Shown: positions 1-9,442, numbered from the stretch's first letter. The stretch: 64,000 nt of DNA from an uncultured Clostridium sp. (GCA_946498245.1 CAMMNN010000003.1:62001-126000), one strand, 5' to 3'. Numbers and translations are program-made. The notes: generated by a model from the sequence alone, not told the origin.

Positions 1-1984
1 TCCCTGCGCCGCGATCCGGGCTAGAAGGACCCTCTGATTCTTCTTTTTTACCAGCCATATCCTCATCAGACGGCTCTTTCCCCGGACTTTCTTCCTCAGC
101 ATTTTCCAATTCCGCATTGGAGGGTGTCGCCGCTGCCTGAACAACTGGCACCACATTGGGGGAGATTGTAAGCTCTGACGGTGTTGCAATTCGCAGAACA
201 GATTGCCCCGACCGGGCATTTCCCGGATAGCTGCCGATTACCATGCCGTCTCCATCTGCCTGGGAAGAGGCAAATTCTACGATTTCCACAGGGATATCGT
301 CACTATGCAGGTCATGGAGAATATATCCTGTTCGCGCTTGGATTTCTCTGACGGTATAGATTCGTTTCAGATGGATAAAGGTATCCCATGCCTCATCCCG
401 GTCTGCTTCCATCTCATCTCTGGCCACACCCTCATCAATGGAATGGAAATCGCAGTTTTCCTCACACCAGTCCACACACGCCTGCCAAGCCGCCCATGCT
501 TCCTCCTCTAACCGCTCATTTTCCTCTTCAGCCGCCGCACTTTCCTCCTCGGAAGCATCATCCGATACTTCTACATAATGGATAATGGGATCCGGATGAC
601 CTCCGCAGTATGTCTTTTCATAGTCATACGTTTTCTGGTCGGAGTGCTCGAAATGACCGTTTTCATCGGTCGTTATGGAACTCTGGCATACATTTAAGTT
701 TTCAAACTTGCCCTCCGAAAAGGCACTCTCTTTCCGAAACTGTTCTTCCTCTAAGTTTTTTCTGTCCAACTGTGAAAAATCAAACTGCTCCAGAATTTCA
801 AAAGAAGCCCCCTCCAGAGGCTTCCCCGTTTCATCACACAGCTTTTCTAATTCAATTTTATAGTCCCTTTTAAAGGTTTCCTCATGAAGATATTGGGTGT
901 ATGGGATTTCATAATCTCCCTCGACGCGGGTTGTGGTTCCTTTTCCGAAAGACAGCCATACTTCCCATTCCTCTTGTTCTCCTGCCATTGTAATCATTGC
1001 CTGTTTTCCTTCAACGGCACTGGTTTCATCCCATCCGTCCGGGAACCAGATTTTAAATGTATTTGGCTTAATCCAATACTGTGCGGCCGTAGAGCCAGCC
1101 GGAAAATGCCCGCGTACCAGGCCAATATCCGGATTACCCGTATTGCAGATAAATGTCACGCCATCGTTTTCCTTTACCATTTCCCATCCATCCGGAAGGT
1201 CATATACCAGAGTGGACTGCCTCCAGTCAAAGTCTTCACTGAATTTGAGTGTAATGCTGTAACTTCCGTCCTCATTCTCTTCCATTTGATGAACCGGCGC
1301 AGTCGTCATATATTTTGAGGCAAATGGCGGTACAGCATTCTGTTCGGATGCACTATTCGCCTGGTTATAAAATTGTTCTAGGGCGCCTCTGGTTTCTGCT
1401 GCCAGCCTCGGGTTTTGTAAGTTTGCCAGCAAGACCTCCATCTGCTCTCGAAAATCATCGACACCGGCCCATCGGCCGGACATAATGGCCCAAGTGGCCG
1501 CCTGTCCCAAAATGTAATGCCCCTGCCCCATTTTCCCCACAGTATCCTGATACCCTTCGAAATTTCCGCAGGATGACAGGGCATACCACAGGATTTCAGC
1601 CTCCTCACGGGTAAGTCCTAATGGCAGATTGTCTCCATCCAAATCCAGATCGTAAGACACAAGCGTTCCCTCCGTGCCTGTCCGCATGGATTTGTTTGGC
1701 TCCAGACAGAAACCGGCTGCCGACTTCTCTCCTTCGACATTTGTGATTCCATAGGGCCATAATCCAACCCTATTATGGTCTTTTCCATAAAACGGAAAAC
1801 TGGACCCTGGTTTTAACAAATTACCCGTATTGTAATAATAAAATATGGTTCCGCGTCCTTCCGTAGCCGCCTCTGCCGGAAATCCTCCAAGACCAGAGGG
1901 CAGTAATACCTGGAGAAACATCAGTACTGCTAACGTAAAAGCCAGTTTCCTCTTTAAGGTTTTATAAATGCTGTTCCATCGCAT
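1..1984 (-). CDS. Thioester-domain surface adhesin with Cna-B/SpaA-like domain (C-terminus outside window)
   Basis: This is a secreted cell-surface protein, open at the window edge with about 661 residues visible. The start is an ATG at 1984 after GGGAGGA. A basic N-terminus and hydrophobic core ending near AEAA form the signal peptide. The motif GFCLEPNK (Cys about residue 93) and the downstream GQAATWAI motif match Cys-Gln thioester domains, which in Gram-positive adhesins bind host amines covalently. A GKPLEGASFEI motif marks a Cna-B/SpaA-type domain. An acidic, coiled-coil-like insert with three Cys follows, then two ATPS motifs. The sortase signal expected at the C-terminus is not visible. 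It lies next to a wall-binding transglutaminase gene (2059-2958). The domain assignment is from motifs; the ligand is unknown. Confidence 0.8.
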   Translation of the reverse strand, partial: MRWNSIYKTLKRKLAFTLAVLMFLQVLLPSGLGGFPAEAATEGRGTIFYYYNTGNLLKPGSSFPFYGKDHNRVGLWPYGITNVEGEKSAAGFCLEPNKSMRTGTEGTLVSYDLDLDGDNLPLGLTREEAEILWYALSSCGNFEGYQDTVGKMGQGHYILGQAATWAIMSGRWAGVDDFREQMEVLLANLQNPRLAAETRGALEQFYNQANSASEQNAVPPFASKYMTTAPVHQMEENEDGSYSITLKFSEDFDWRQSTLVYDLPDGWEMVKENDGVTFICNTGNPDIGLVRGHFPAGSTAAQYWIKPNTFKIWFPDGWDETSAVEGKQAMITMAGEQEEWEVWLSFGKGTTTRVEGDYEIPYTQYLHEETFKRDYKIELEKLCDETGKPLEGASFEILEQFDFSQLDRKNLEEEQFRKESAFSEGKFENLNVCQSSITTDENGHFEHSDQKTYDYEKTYCGGHPDPIIHYVEVSDDASEEESAAAEEENERLEEEAWAAWQACVDWCEENCDFHSIDEGVARDEMEADRDEAWDTFIHLKRIYTVREIQARTGYILHDLHSDDIPVEIVEFASSQADGDGMVIGSYPGNARSGQSVLRIATPSELTISPNVVPVVQAAATPSNAELENAEEESPGKEPSDEDMAGKKEESEGPSSPDRGAG

Positions 1985-2002
1985 AAAGTCCTCCCATTTA
2001 CA

Positions 2003-2037
2003 GCAAAAGAAAAGACACATCCTTTTCAGAATGTGCC
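2003..2037 (-). terminator. Intrinsic terminator after the transglutaminase gene
   Basis: On the minus strand GGCACATTC and GGATGTGTC form a 9-bp stem (two G-U pairs) with a six-base loop, followed by TTTTCTTTT. It sits between the stop of the transglutaminase gene and the start of the adhesin gene. It therefore either ends the first transcript or attenuates entry into the adhesin. Confidence 0.6.
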
Positions 2038-2058
2038 TCGTGTTTGTAGAATCCGTTT

Positions 2059-2958
2059 TTAGTCATATAGCCGAAAATTTGGATTTTTCAGCTGCATCCG
2101 GCAGCCCGGACAGGGATGCTCCACTTCCCGAACCGCAAAAATATTTTCATAGCCGCAGTATGGACAAGACAGTCTTGTAAGATCCAGATAGGATGATGCA
2201 TAAGAGCCAAAGGCGGATGCGTCAATATGCTTCCATTCCCCATTTACCCAGACAACATTCCACTGATGCCCCGCGCCATGCTGAAAGCCACATCGCAGCC
2301 CCACGGCATTTGCAAGTAATTTATAAGCTCCCGCAAAGCCCACGCAATTTCCCTCTCCTTCTACCAATACTCCATAGGTAGAATTTCGTCCATCATGGCC
2401 ATTGGAATTGGCATAGGATGCAATGCTCTGGAGATATTCAAAAATTTCTGTTGCCTTATCGTACTCACTGGCATTGTAAGGAAACCCTACCAAAAATTCA
2501 CAGACTTTTCGGTACACCTGCTGTTCCTCTTCATCTAACTGCTCTACTGGATATATGCCTCGAATTGCTGCCAGAATATAACTATTACCACCCCACAGCT
2601 CGTCTGTTGCCTCATCAAAAATGTAAACATCCGCATCTGCCCAATAGCGATATGGCTGATTGTCATAAGGCGTCCTCACATATCCTCCCAAAGCCTGTTT
2701 TTCCTGCACCCAGCTTCCATCTGCAGCCACCAGATACCCGTCCGGCGTTGTGGTATCTGCGAGCATCCTGCCATTGGAATCCAGGTAATAGTAAACGCCC
2801 TCATCCAGTACCCATCCAGAAACCGCGTATTTCCCATCTTCCTGCCGATACCGATAAGATCCGTTATCCTGCTCCCAGCCGGCCATCGCTGGAACCGAAC
2901 TGAAAAGCGAAAGAATGATAGACAGAATACACGCCTTTACATAATTTTGCTTCATCAA
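2059..2958 (-). CDS. Secreted wall-binding transglutaminase-like protein with C-terminal zinc ribbon
   Basis: The 299-residue protein has a signal peptide ending near AMAGW. Aromatic/glycine wall-binding repeats of the choline-binding type follow (about residues 27-90), with a transglutaminase-like fold in the second half. The expected catalytic triad is readable: Cys in GEGNCVGFAG, His in AGHQWNVV and Asp in KHIDASAF. The last 40 residues carry two CxxC pairs (CPYC and CPGC), a zinc-ribbon arrangement that is unusual in an exported protein. Family members can act as cross-linking enzymes or cysteine peptidases, so the activity cannot be fixed. The neighbouring thioester adhesin suggests a surface role. 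A related protein without the ribbon is encoded at 19959-20747. Confidence 0.8.
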   Translation of the reverse strand: MMKQNYVKACILSIILSLFSSVPAMAGWEQDNGSYRYRQEDGKYAVSGWVLDEGVYYYLDSNGRMLADTTTPDGYLVAADGSWVQEKQALGGYVRTPYDNQPYRYWADADVYIFDEATDELWGGNSYILAAIRGIYPVEQLDEEEQQVYRKVCEFLVGFPYNASEYDKATEIFEYLQSIASYANSNGHDGRNSTYGVLVEGEGNCVGFAGAYKLLANAVGLRCGFQHGAGHQWNVVWVNGEWKHIDASAFGSYASSYLDLTRLSCPYCGYENIFAVREVEHPCPGCRMQLKNPNFRLYD

Positions 2959-3026
2959 ATTTCCCTCCTTCCATCTTTAGTTTAGCAAATTCCTGTTTTC
3001 CATGTCGAGGGCATTTAAAAAAAATA

Positions 3027-3170
3027 TCAATTATTCGGATTTTCCATTTGAGTTTTTTTCCGATCTGTAAAATCCATCATTTGCAATCTTTTATCACTTT
3101 CTTTTCCAATAACGACTATGCTGTAAAGTCCTATGCCAATAAAGGCTGCAGCTATTCCAAATATAATCAT
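3027..3170 (-). CDS. 47-residue single-pass membrane protein
   Basis: A short ORF starts at an ATG at 3168-3170 preceded by GGAGGTG at seven-base spacing and ends with TGA at 3027-3029. The first 22 residues (MIIFGIAAAFIGIGLYSIVV) form one hydrophobic helix. The charged tail is rich in Lys, Asp, Gln and Asn. It lies between the large surface protein gene and the transglutaminase gene. No family is recognised. The strong ribosome binding site and coherent topology support it as real. It could be a small membrane partner of the surface proteins or the conjugation machine. Confidence 0.55.
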   Translation of the reverse strand: MIIFGIAAAFIGIGLYSIVVIGKESDKRLQMMDFTDRKKTQMENPNN

Positions 3171-3206
3171 TTTGCAGCACCTCCATCTTAATTGCAATTC
3201 AATCTG

Positions 3207-3250
3207 TAAAAAACGTCTAAATTATGGCCAGCCACAATTTAGACGTTTTT
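3207..3250 (-). terminator. Bidirectional-looking intrinsic terminator
   Basis: AAAAACGTCTAAATT and AATTTAGACGTTTTT flank a short loop, giving a perfect stem of about 15 bp with a T-run on both strands. It lies about 95 bases beyond the stop of the large surface protein gene and upstream of the 47-residue ORF. Confidence 0.8.
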
Positions 3251-3344
3251 CACTCCTATTTCTTACATTCCCATTTAGACTTCTTCGTCTTTAACAATAA
3301 GCGTATGAATACATCTTGCAAAATGTCAAGGGATAGAGTACGTT

Positions 3345-6300
3345 TTACGGAATCCATACCCCCTTCTCGTCCACCCGATAACCATCCGGCGTCTGGCAGT
3401 TTACGAATAAGGCGCCTCTCGTTCCGTCAGAAACCGTATTAAAGTAATACCAGTTTCCATCAATCAGGTTCCAGCCGGTGTACATTCTTCCTCTGGTGCC
3501 GTCTCCTACCGGATGCAGGTAATAGATATGGCCGTCTATATCAGTAAACCATCCCGTCTGCATATAGCCGTTTTCGTCAAAATGATACCATTCCGTCGCG
3601 CCATTATAAGAGAGCTGCTGCCAGGAAGACTTGGGATATCCGCCATCAGACCACTGATACCACCAGCCAATGGCATCCTGAATCCAGGTTCCTGCTGCTC
3701 CCGGCCCATTGGCCGTTCCGGCTGTCACACGGGAGCTGGAGGAAGAACCGCCGGAGGAACTGCCACCGCCGCCACCGGAAGAACCTCCGCTGGAACCTGT
3801 CGTCTGATTCGTAGTCTTAAAGGTCACTTTCACATGGCACAGCGCCTGTTTGCCGCCGTCATCTGTGGTAACGGTCACAATCGTTTCCTTTTCCCCGGAT
3901 GCCCCATACTGATTTGCCGCCTCCAGGTCTTTGATCCACTGCCCGGAGGAATTGGCCGTAACCAGGCCGGAGTCCGAAACACTGGCTACGGAAGAGTCGC
4001 TTACACTCCAGGCCAGCTTCTTGTTCGCTGTTTCTGCAGGGAATACTGCTGCAGAAAGCTGTACCGGCTCTGTTACCTGATAGGCAACAGTGGGATTGCT
4101 CCTTCTCCCGGTCATAATCTTCTCAATGGCAAACGTAAGCTCCTGCTGATTCAGGGAAACAGATTCCGCATGAACCACGGTGTGGTCTTCCGTCCGGAAA
4201 GAAATATTAACGGCACATACTGCCTGCTTTTCCCCATCCTTTGTGGTAACCGTCACATAAGAGGAACGGTTTCCTGCCGCCTGACTCTGGGCGTAAGGAT
4301 TTTCCTGGTTTGCCGTTTTCTCCGTCTGGATTAAATCAGCAATCCATCTGGCATCTTCTCTTACGCTTACCATACCTTCCCCGTCTACCCGCAGCATATC
4401 TCCGTCACCGACACTCCAGGTCACTTCCTTGTTGTCCGCATATTCCGGGGTAATGGTTTCATACAGGCGCACAGAAGGTGTCACAGAGAAGGTTTCTTTC
4501 GGATTCTTCCGGTCTCCCTCCAAGGTCCGGACAACCTCAAACGCAATCTCTGACTGGTTCAGTTCCACAGCAGAGACCGGGACAACCGTATTGTCTGTTA
4601 TTTTGAAATTTACCGTTACAAAGGCACTGGCCCGTTTCTGTCCAGCTTCTGTAGTTACCGTCACAGCCGCATAGTTAGAAGCATTTGTGGTAATGGGTTT
4701 GGAGGGATAGAGCTCCTGGTTCGCTACGGCAGCCCGGATATGCTCCTGAATCCATGCCGCCGACGAATTTACCGTGACTTCTCCCTGTTCTGACACGGAA
4801 ATCACATCGGTGGAGCCGCCATCCGATGCCCGCACACTCCAATATACCGTTTTATTCGCCGCAGAATCCGGAATAACCGTGGCCGTCAGTTTCTGCGGAT
4901 CCGTAATCTTCCAGCCAATCTGCGGATTCCACCGGGAACCGCTGCGAATCTGCTCGACTTCAAATGTCAGTTCACTCCGATTTAATACAACGCCGTTTGT
5001 CATTGCCCGGTATGTCGCTGACAAAGAAATGTTTTCCTCCGGCATGGTAAAGGCCACCTCTGTTCCTCCGGTCTGAATCACTTCCTGGTTCCAGGAATCC
5101 TCAGACACCCAAAACAGGGAATCCGGCTCCAGCTCATAATAAACCGGAGGCTCAGACTGGGTATCATTTAACGGACTGGTGTAGACAAGCACCTTCGCGC
5201 CCGCCGCGATGGCTCCGGGATTAGCCCAGTCAATCTCCTTTGCGAAGCTATTCTGGGACTCCATTACAGACAGGGTTCCATGGTCGATAGTTGGAATGGA
5301 AACGAAATACCCTCTTACCGGGTCTCCCGTCTTGCTGGGGGCAAAATGGTGGACGTTTTCTTTCCCGATTTCCAGTACGCCCTCTTCCAGCTCCTCATAA
5401 AAGTATCGGTTTGTCTGCTTTGTAAATTCTCCCATCTGATAGAGGGAAAAATCCCGCTGATTGGAATAGTACGCCCCGATGTGATGCTCCAGACGGATCT
5501 GCGGCGTTAATTTGTTCCCAAAGGGATTTAAGGAATACTTGTCTTCACTGTCCGTATAAAGATACGCTAAATCGTCGCCCAGTTCCACCGTCCCGCTCTC
5601 GATATATCCGATAAACAGGCCTGCCGTCTTTAACGAAGCAGAAGTGGAGGCGCCAATGGTTCCTGCAAAGCGGCCGTTTTTAACCTGGCCGCTCTGAAGG
5701 CGGCCCACCAGTCCGCCGATATAATCAGCAGACGTGCTTCCAACCTTGCCCTCCACATAGGAATTATACACCTCGGTCTCATAGATGTTTCCTGCAATGC
5801 CGCCCACATACCCTTCCGAATAGAGGGCACTGTAACTGTCCGTGGTATCACTGGTGCAATCACTGATAAAGGATGTATGGGCAGAACCGCAGATGCCGCC
5901 CGCAAACGCCGCCTGCCCGCCGCCGGAATCCGTTCCTCCCAGAACGCCGGCCGTATTTTCGCATTCCAGGATTACGCTGTCATAGGCCTCCCCTACGATT
6001 CCGCCAATGGCTCCAACACCGCGAACCTGCCCCTTACTGAAACAGTTCCGGATTTCACTGTCATTGATTTCTCCTGCCAATAACCCCGCTTTACTGTTGG
6101 CATTTACCTGGCCGTCCACAGTCAGGTTCTCAATGGTTGCCCCGTGAAGACTCCCAAACAGGCCGGCATAATCCTGAGTGGTATCGCTGATCTTCAGATT
6201 GTAAATCCGATAGCCCTGCCCGTCAAAATGCCCTTTAAACGGCATCGGCTCCGAATCTCCCGATTCCGCAAAATATCCAATAGGCAGCCAGGAGGCGGTA

Positions 6301-6788
6301 CTGCTAAGAGAGATGTCCCTTGTCAGAATAAAATAACAGCCCTCGTATCCATCCACCTCTTCATTGGCCACATTGTAGGCCAGGAGCTTTAAGTCCTTGT
6401 CGGAATTGATTTCATAGGGCTCTTCCTCTGTTCCTTCCCCGTCCAAATGGTCGCTCATCTCAATGCCGCCCCAGAGGGAGTTGCTTCTTAATAAATAAGC
6501 TGCATTGGACGGCGTTGCCAGCGTTTCCGGACTTGCATAAAAAATTCCGCCAACAGGTCTTGACAGTTCTGAGGGAGTTGCATCAGATGGTGTTGCAAGA
6601 GAAAGCATTTTCTTTCCCTTCTGTACCGCATCCGTATCTCCATTTTCCTCTGTACTGCCAGCCTCCCTGGCATACACCACCGCCGCCGCAGACGGATATG
6701 CCACAGAGAGTACCGGCGTCAGCCCCATTGCTGTAATCAGCGACCATGTCGAAAGCACGGCCTTTCCTTTTTTCATTTTTCTTCCCAT
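3345..6788 (-). CDS. Large secreted protein: GLUG motifs, three Ig-like repeats, wall-binding C-terminus
   Basis: The 1147-residue exported protein starts at an ATG after AAAAGGAG. Its order is: signal peptide; a stretch with three ATPS motifs (about residues 65-95); a GLUG-type beta-helix region with motifs such as GLFGSL, GLLAGE, GGIVGE and GGLVGR (about 200-390); three imperfect repeats of roughly 130 residues that each begin near LNxxELxFE and contain a TxTTxxGxKxA strand (about 600-1010), resembling bacterial Ig-like (Big_2) domains; a Gly/Ser linker; and choline-binding-type repeats (about 1050-1147) such as NGYMQTGWF. The C-terminus should hold it on the wall. It is probably an adhesin or surface-display protein of the ICE. 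The ligand is unknown. Confidence 0.8.
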   Translation of the reverse strand: MGRKMKKGKAVLSTWSLITAMGLTPVLSVAYPSAAAVVYAREAGSTEENGDTDAVQKGKKMLSLATPSDATPSELSRPVGGIFYASPETLATPSNAAYLLRSNSLWGGIEMSDHLDGEGTEEEPYEINSDKDLKLLAYNVANEEVDGYEGCYFILTRDISLSSTASWLPIGYFAESGDSEPMPFKGHFDGQGYRIYNLKISDTTQDYAGLFGSLHGATIENLTVDGQVNANSKAGLLAGEINDSEIRNCFSKGQVRGVGAIGGIVGEAYDSVILECENTAGVLGGTDSGGGQAAFAGGICGSAHTSFISDCTSDTTDSYSALYSEGYVGGIAGNIYETEVYNSYVEGKVGSTSADYIGGLVGRLQSGQVKNGRFAGTIGASTSASLKTAGLFIGYIESGTVELGDDLAYLYTDSEDKYSLNPFGNKLTPQIRLEHHIGAYYSNQRDFSLYQMGEFTKQTNRYFYEELEEGVLEIGKENVHHFAPSKTGDPVRGYFVSIPTIDHGTLSVMESQNSFAKEIDWANPGAIAAGAKVLVYTSPLNDTQSEPPVYYELEPDSLFWVSEDSWNQEVIQTGGTEVAFTMPEENISLSATYRAMTNGVVLNRSELTFEVEQIRSGSRWNPQIGWKITDPQKLTATVIPDSAANKTVYWSVRASDGGSTDVISVSEQGEVTVNSSAAWIQEHIRAAVANQELYPSKPITTNASNYAAVTVTTEAGQKRASAFVTVNFKITDNTVVPVSAVELNQSEIAFEVVRTLEGDRKNPKETFSVTPSVRLYETITPEYADNKEVTWSVGDGDMLRVDGEGMVSVREDARWIADLIQTEKTANQENPYAQSQAAGNRSSYVTVTTKDGEKQAVCAVNISFRTEDHTVVHAESVSLNQQELTFAIEKIMTGRRSNPTVAYQVTEPVQLSAAVFPAETANKKLAWSVSDSSVASVSDSGLVTANSSGQWIKDLEAANQYGASGEKETIVTVTTDDGGKQALCHVKVTFKTTNQTTGSSGGSSGGGGGSSSGGSSSSSRVTAGTANGPGAAGTWIQDAIGWWYQWSDGGYPKSSWQQLSYNGATEWYHFDENGYMQTGWFTDIDGHIYYLHPVGDGTRGRMYTGWNLIDGNWYYFNTVSDGTRGALFVNCQTPDGYRVDEKGVWIP

Positions 6789-6807
6789 TACAATCTCCTT
6801 TTCTAAC

Positions 6808-8046
6808 CTATTCCTGCACAGCTACAAACGCCGGCCGGATTCCAATCCGATTGCTGTCTACTTCCGCCGGCGTGATACTGCCGTCGTAAAACACCGCATA
6901 GCATAGATCATCGCCTCTGGCCGCCGGTGTCCTCAGCCAGTACCCCATCGTATGGGTTCCCGGATTCACAAAATTGTCTGTTTCTGAGCCATCCAGTTTC
7001 CAAAGATAAGAACCGTACCGGAGCGCCTCCTCCAAGGACAGGCAGAACATCTGATCTGTAATTTCCTGTCCGGTCCGGTTCCGTTTGGTAAATTTCTTTT
7101 CCGATACCTGATAGCTGCTGCTCTTTCCCGCATAAACCGCGCGGACGGTTGTTTCTGCCGGCGCAATCCCCGATTCCGTCTCCATGCCCTCATTGAGCCA
7201 TGATCTTAAATCGGCAGCCTCCCATGCATTTAGGTTCTCATCATAAACACACGCATTTCCGCCAATCAGAGAATCGCACAAAAATAAGGCTCCTGCCCGG
7301 TTTCTTCCCGCATCGCTGTAATTGGGGTCGATGCAGCGGAACGTGTAGGTTTTCCCATGAATCACACGCTCCTGAGTATCCCCAACATACCAGACATGGC
7401 CCTGGGTAGTGTCTGGCTTTTCATGGCCGATAACAAAGGCCGGCCTGACCCCCGCCTCTGTGAGCGATACCCGGCTGGAGGCCACATGGCCGTTATACTG
7501 AACCATGTAGGCCTGATTGGTCGTATTCTCCCGGCTGGATCTGGTCCAGTAGTAGCGCATTCCCCGCTGCGGCGTCCAGCCGGCCCGCGCGATTTCTTTA
7601 TATGCCGGCTCTTTCACTTCCTCCACGGAAAGACAGAATACCCGGTCAGATATGGAGTCGTCTGTTTCCGGAAGACGAACCGGCAGAAGCTCCTCTGCCA
7701 CCGAAAGGGTGTCCGCAAAATACTGGTTCAGCCATGTTCGCACATCCGAAGTGCCGTAGGCATTGTCGGAGGCTGCATACCGGGTGCTGACCGAATAGGG
7801 AATGACATCCTCCGATAAAAACAGATACCCGCCTTCGTAATCCGTATCCAGGCAAATAAACTCCATATTGGAAAATCCATCTTCCAGACCGGTTTCCACC
7901 AAAATCTTTTCCCCTTTCTGGAACCTCCCCATCTCTTCCGGCTGCGCCCCGTGGGCCGTGAACCCTAAGAGGAAACTGAAAGCTGAGCAGGCCGCAAACA
8001 TCGCGGCTGCGGCGTGGGAACGCTTTACTCGGATTCGTCTTCGCAT
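6808..8046 (-). CDS. Secreted protein with two DUF6273-like domains
   Basis: The 412-residue protein starts with ATG after GGAGGAGGACGT. A basic N-terminus and an alanine/leucine-rich core ending near AHGAQ form a signal peptide. The mature part contains two similar halves, each with an SWLN-type segment ([17 protein letters not shown]), a CLSxEE motif and a closing RPAFV strand. The arrangement TRSS or LRTP then G(V/I)RPAFV is typical of DUF6273-like domains in Clostridia surface proteins. The start overlaps the end of the cold-shock gene by 22 bases, so the two are probably co-transcribed. The stop is 20 bases from the start of the large GLUG protein gene. Function is unknown. Confidence 0.65.
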   Translation of the reverse strand: MRRRIRVKRSHAAAAMFAACSAFSFLLGFTAHGAQPEEMGRFQKGEKILVETGLEDGFSNMEFICLDTDYEGGYLFLSEDVIPYSVSTRYAASDNAYGTSDVRTWLNQYFADTLSVAEELLPVRLPETDDSISDRVFCLSVEEVKEPAYKEIARAGWTPQRGMRYYWTRSSRENTTNQAYMVQYNGHVASSRVSLTEAGVRPAFVIGHEKPDTTQGHVWYVGDTQERVIHGKTYTFRCIDPNYSDAGRNRAGALFLCDSLIGGNACVYDENLNAWEAADLRSWLNEGMETESGIAPAETTVRAVYAGKSSSYQVSEKKFTKRNRTGQEITDQMFCLSLEEALRYGSYLWKLDGSETDNFVNPGTHTMGYWLRTPAARGDDLCYAVFYDGSITPAEVDSNRIGIRPAFVAVQE

Positions 8047-8255
8047 ACGTCCTCCTCCAGAATTTCCACCTGCTTTGCAATGCTCCTGCCGTGACTATCC
8101 TCTCCCGGCTCAAATATAACCTGTTGGTTGGCATCCAGTTTCCGGAATCCGTCCTGCTGGATCTCCGAAAAGTGGACGAAATAATCCAGCCCATCCTCAT
8201 CTGTAATGAAACCAAAACCTTTCCTTGCGCTAAACCACTTCACAACTCCCTGCAT
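8025..8255 (-). CDS. Cold-shock-domain RNA/ssDNA-binding protein encoded on the ICE
   Basis: The 76-residue protein is almost only a cold-shock domain. RNP1 reads KGFGFI and RNP2 reads YFVHFSEI, with the N-terminal [11 protein letters not shown] strand intact. The acidic tail (EDVCEDESE) extends slightly beyond a standard Csp. The start follows GAGGAGGACTT. Cold-shock proteins melt RNA structure, and CspA/CspE of E. coli are transcription antiterminators. Here it is encoded directly after an S1-type RNA-binding protein whose leader contains a terminator, so a role in ICE transcript antitermination is plausible. That is inference. Confidence 0.9.
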   Translation of the reverse strand: MQGVVKWFSARKGFGFITDEDGLDYFVHFSEIQQDGFRKLDANQQVIFEPGEDSHGRSIAKQVEILEEDVCEDESE

Positions 8256-8269
8256 TTTTAAGTCCTCCT

Positions 8270-9235
8270 CTACGATCTTCGTTTAATAATCCGGGTAATG
8301 ATTCCTTCTGCCACTTCCCGGTCCTCATTGATTCTGGTTACCAGAAATCCCACCTCATCCCCCTGTGCCGGCAGACTTGCCGTATTACAGGAGTGAGCCA
8401 CCGCATTGACCCGGCAGTTCAAATGCAGGAAATAAGTACCCCGATAAACATCCGTGACTTTTCCCACATATTTTCCCTGGCGTCTTAGGCGAAACAGATT
8501 CTCCCGGTTTACATTGGGGGTAGCTTCTCTGGCGCTTACTTCAATTTTTAAGTTATCCGCTGTATCCCCGTTTACTTTCATGACCTTTACGTTGACCACA
8601 TCCCCAATGGAAAACCGCTCATTGGCGTCGCTCATCCACTCCCAGGCCATATCTCTGGCTTTTAAGGAGCATTCCACACCAAAAACTTCCAGCCGGACGG
8701 CCTTTTGCGCCACGGCGATAACCCGCGCCTCCACAATCCGTCCCGGAACGATCATGGGGGGATTGTCTCCCTGTCCCAGATAGAACTGGGCCCGTTTCCG
8801 GAGCATGGCCTCTTTTCTGGATGCCGCTACACTGCCGGAGGCCTCATCCAGATCCCGGACGATAAAATCCAACTCCGCGCCAAGCATATTGTTGGCAAGG
8901 CGGGTCTGGCGATTTAAAATGTCGGAATTTTCCCGGCCGTCCCCCTCCAGGTTAATCATCATTTCTTCCATGGGAATCAGAATCCGGCATCCCTTGTAGT
9001 AAATGACCGCCACCACCCATCCGGCGTCCAGCCGCTCAATGCCGCCCAGCGGGCCGGACAGGATTTTTCTTGTGCGGCCCGCGTTTACCAGCTCATGCCA
9101 GACCGTATCTTCCATCCGTCCGGCTGCAGCCGCTCCTGCCGCGTCCACAGTCAGAATCCCCATGGGACGTCCACTCTCTTTTCCTGCCCGTTCCTGCACC
9201 TCCTCCGCCTGCCGGCCCTGTTCTTCCTTTTTCAT
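8270..9235 (-). CDS. S1-domain RNA-binding protein of the ICE
   Basis: The protein is about 321 residues. After a charged N-terminus comes a region with a [11 protein letters not shown] strand, then two OB-fold-like stretches: residues near [14 protein letters not shown] with a following [10 protein letters not shown], and [16 protein letters not shown]. These match S1-type modules of ribosomal protein S1-like proteins common in Firmicutes conjugative elements. The second in-frame ATG (9235) gives better spacing from GGAAAGGTGG than the first (9241). The gene is transcribed from a strong promoter at 9337-9365 through a leader terminator at 9274-9305. It probably forms an operon with the cold-shock gene. 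The RNA target is unknown. Confidence 0.75.
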   Translation of the reverse strand: MKKEEQGRQAEEVQERAGKESGRPMGILTVDAAGAAAAGRMEDTVWHELVNAGRTRKILSGPLGGIERLDAGWVVAVIYYKGCRILIPMEEMMINLEGDGRENSDILNRQTRLANNMLGAELDFIVRDLDEASGSVAASRKEAMLRKRAQFYLGQGDNPPMIVPGRIVEARVIAVAQKAVRLEVFGVECSLKARDMAWEWMSDANERFSIGDVVNVKVMKVNGDTADNLKIEVSAREATPNVNRENLFRLRRQGKYVGKVTDVYRGTYFLHLNCRVNAVAHSCNTASLPAQGDEVGFLVTRINEDREVAEGIITRIIKRRS

Positions 9236-9273
9236 GCGCATACCACCTTTCCTGTTCTAGCTAAAAATGGGCA

Positions 9274-9305
9274 CAAAAAAAGCAACCAGTTTCCCAGTTG
9301 CTTTC
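9274..9305 (-). terminator. Leader terminator (attenuator) upstream of the S1-protein gene
   Basis: On the minus strand GCAACTGG-GAAA-CTGGTTGC is followed by seven T. It lies about 30 bases past the promoter's likely start site and before the S1-protein gene, so RNA polymerase must read through it. The same placement and the TTTTTTTGTGC tail recur at 36064-36097. Confidence 0.75.
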
Positions 9306-9336
9306 TTCGACCAGACTCTCAAAATCTGATGATATC

Positions 9337-9365
9337 ATTATAAAAGATGTAAAATTGCAAGTCAA
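9337..9365 (-). promoter_or_regulatory. Vegetative promoter for the S1/cold-shock operon
   Basis: On the minus strand TTGACT and TATAAT are separated by exactly 17 bases. The sequence from the -35 to just past the -10 (TTGACTTGC ... TATAATG-TATCATCAG) is nearly repeated at 36167-36195. Confidence 0.85.
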
Positions 9366-9442
9366 TTCATGAACCGTTGCATTTTAGTCGCTTTTTATTC
9401 CCTTTTTGTTCCAGCACATCCCCCTTTCCTATGCTAAACCTG

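Noticed and set aside
7646-8215. A 189-codon minus-strand frame overlapping the cold-shock gene
   Set aside because: It is out of frame with two well-supported genes and shows no domain.
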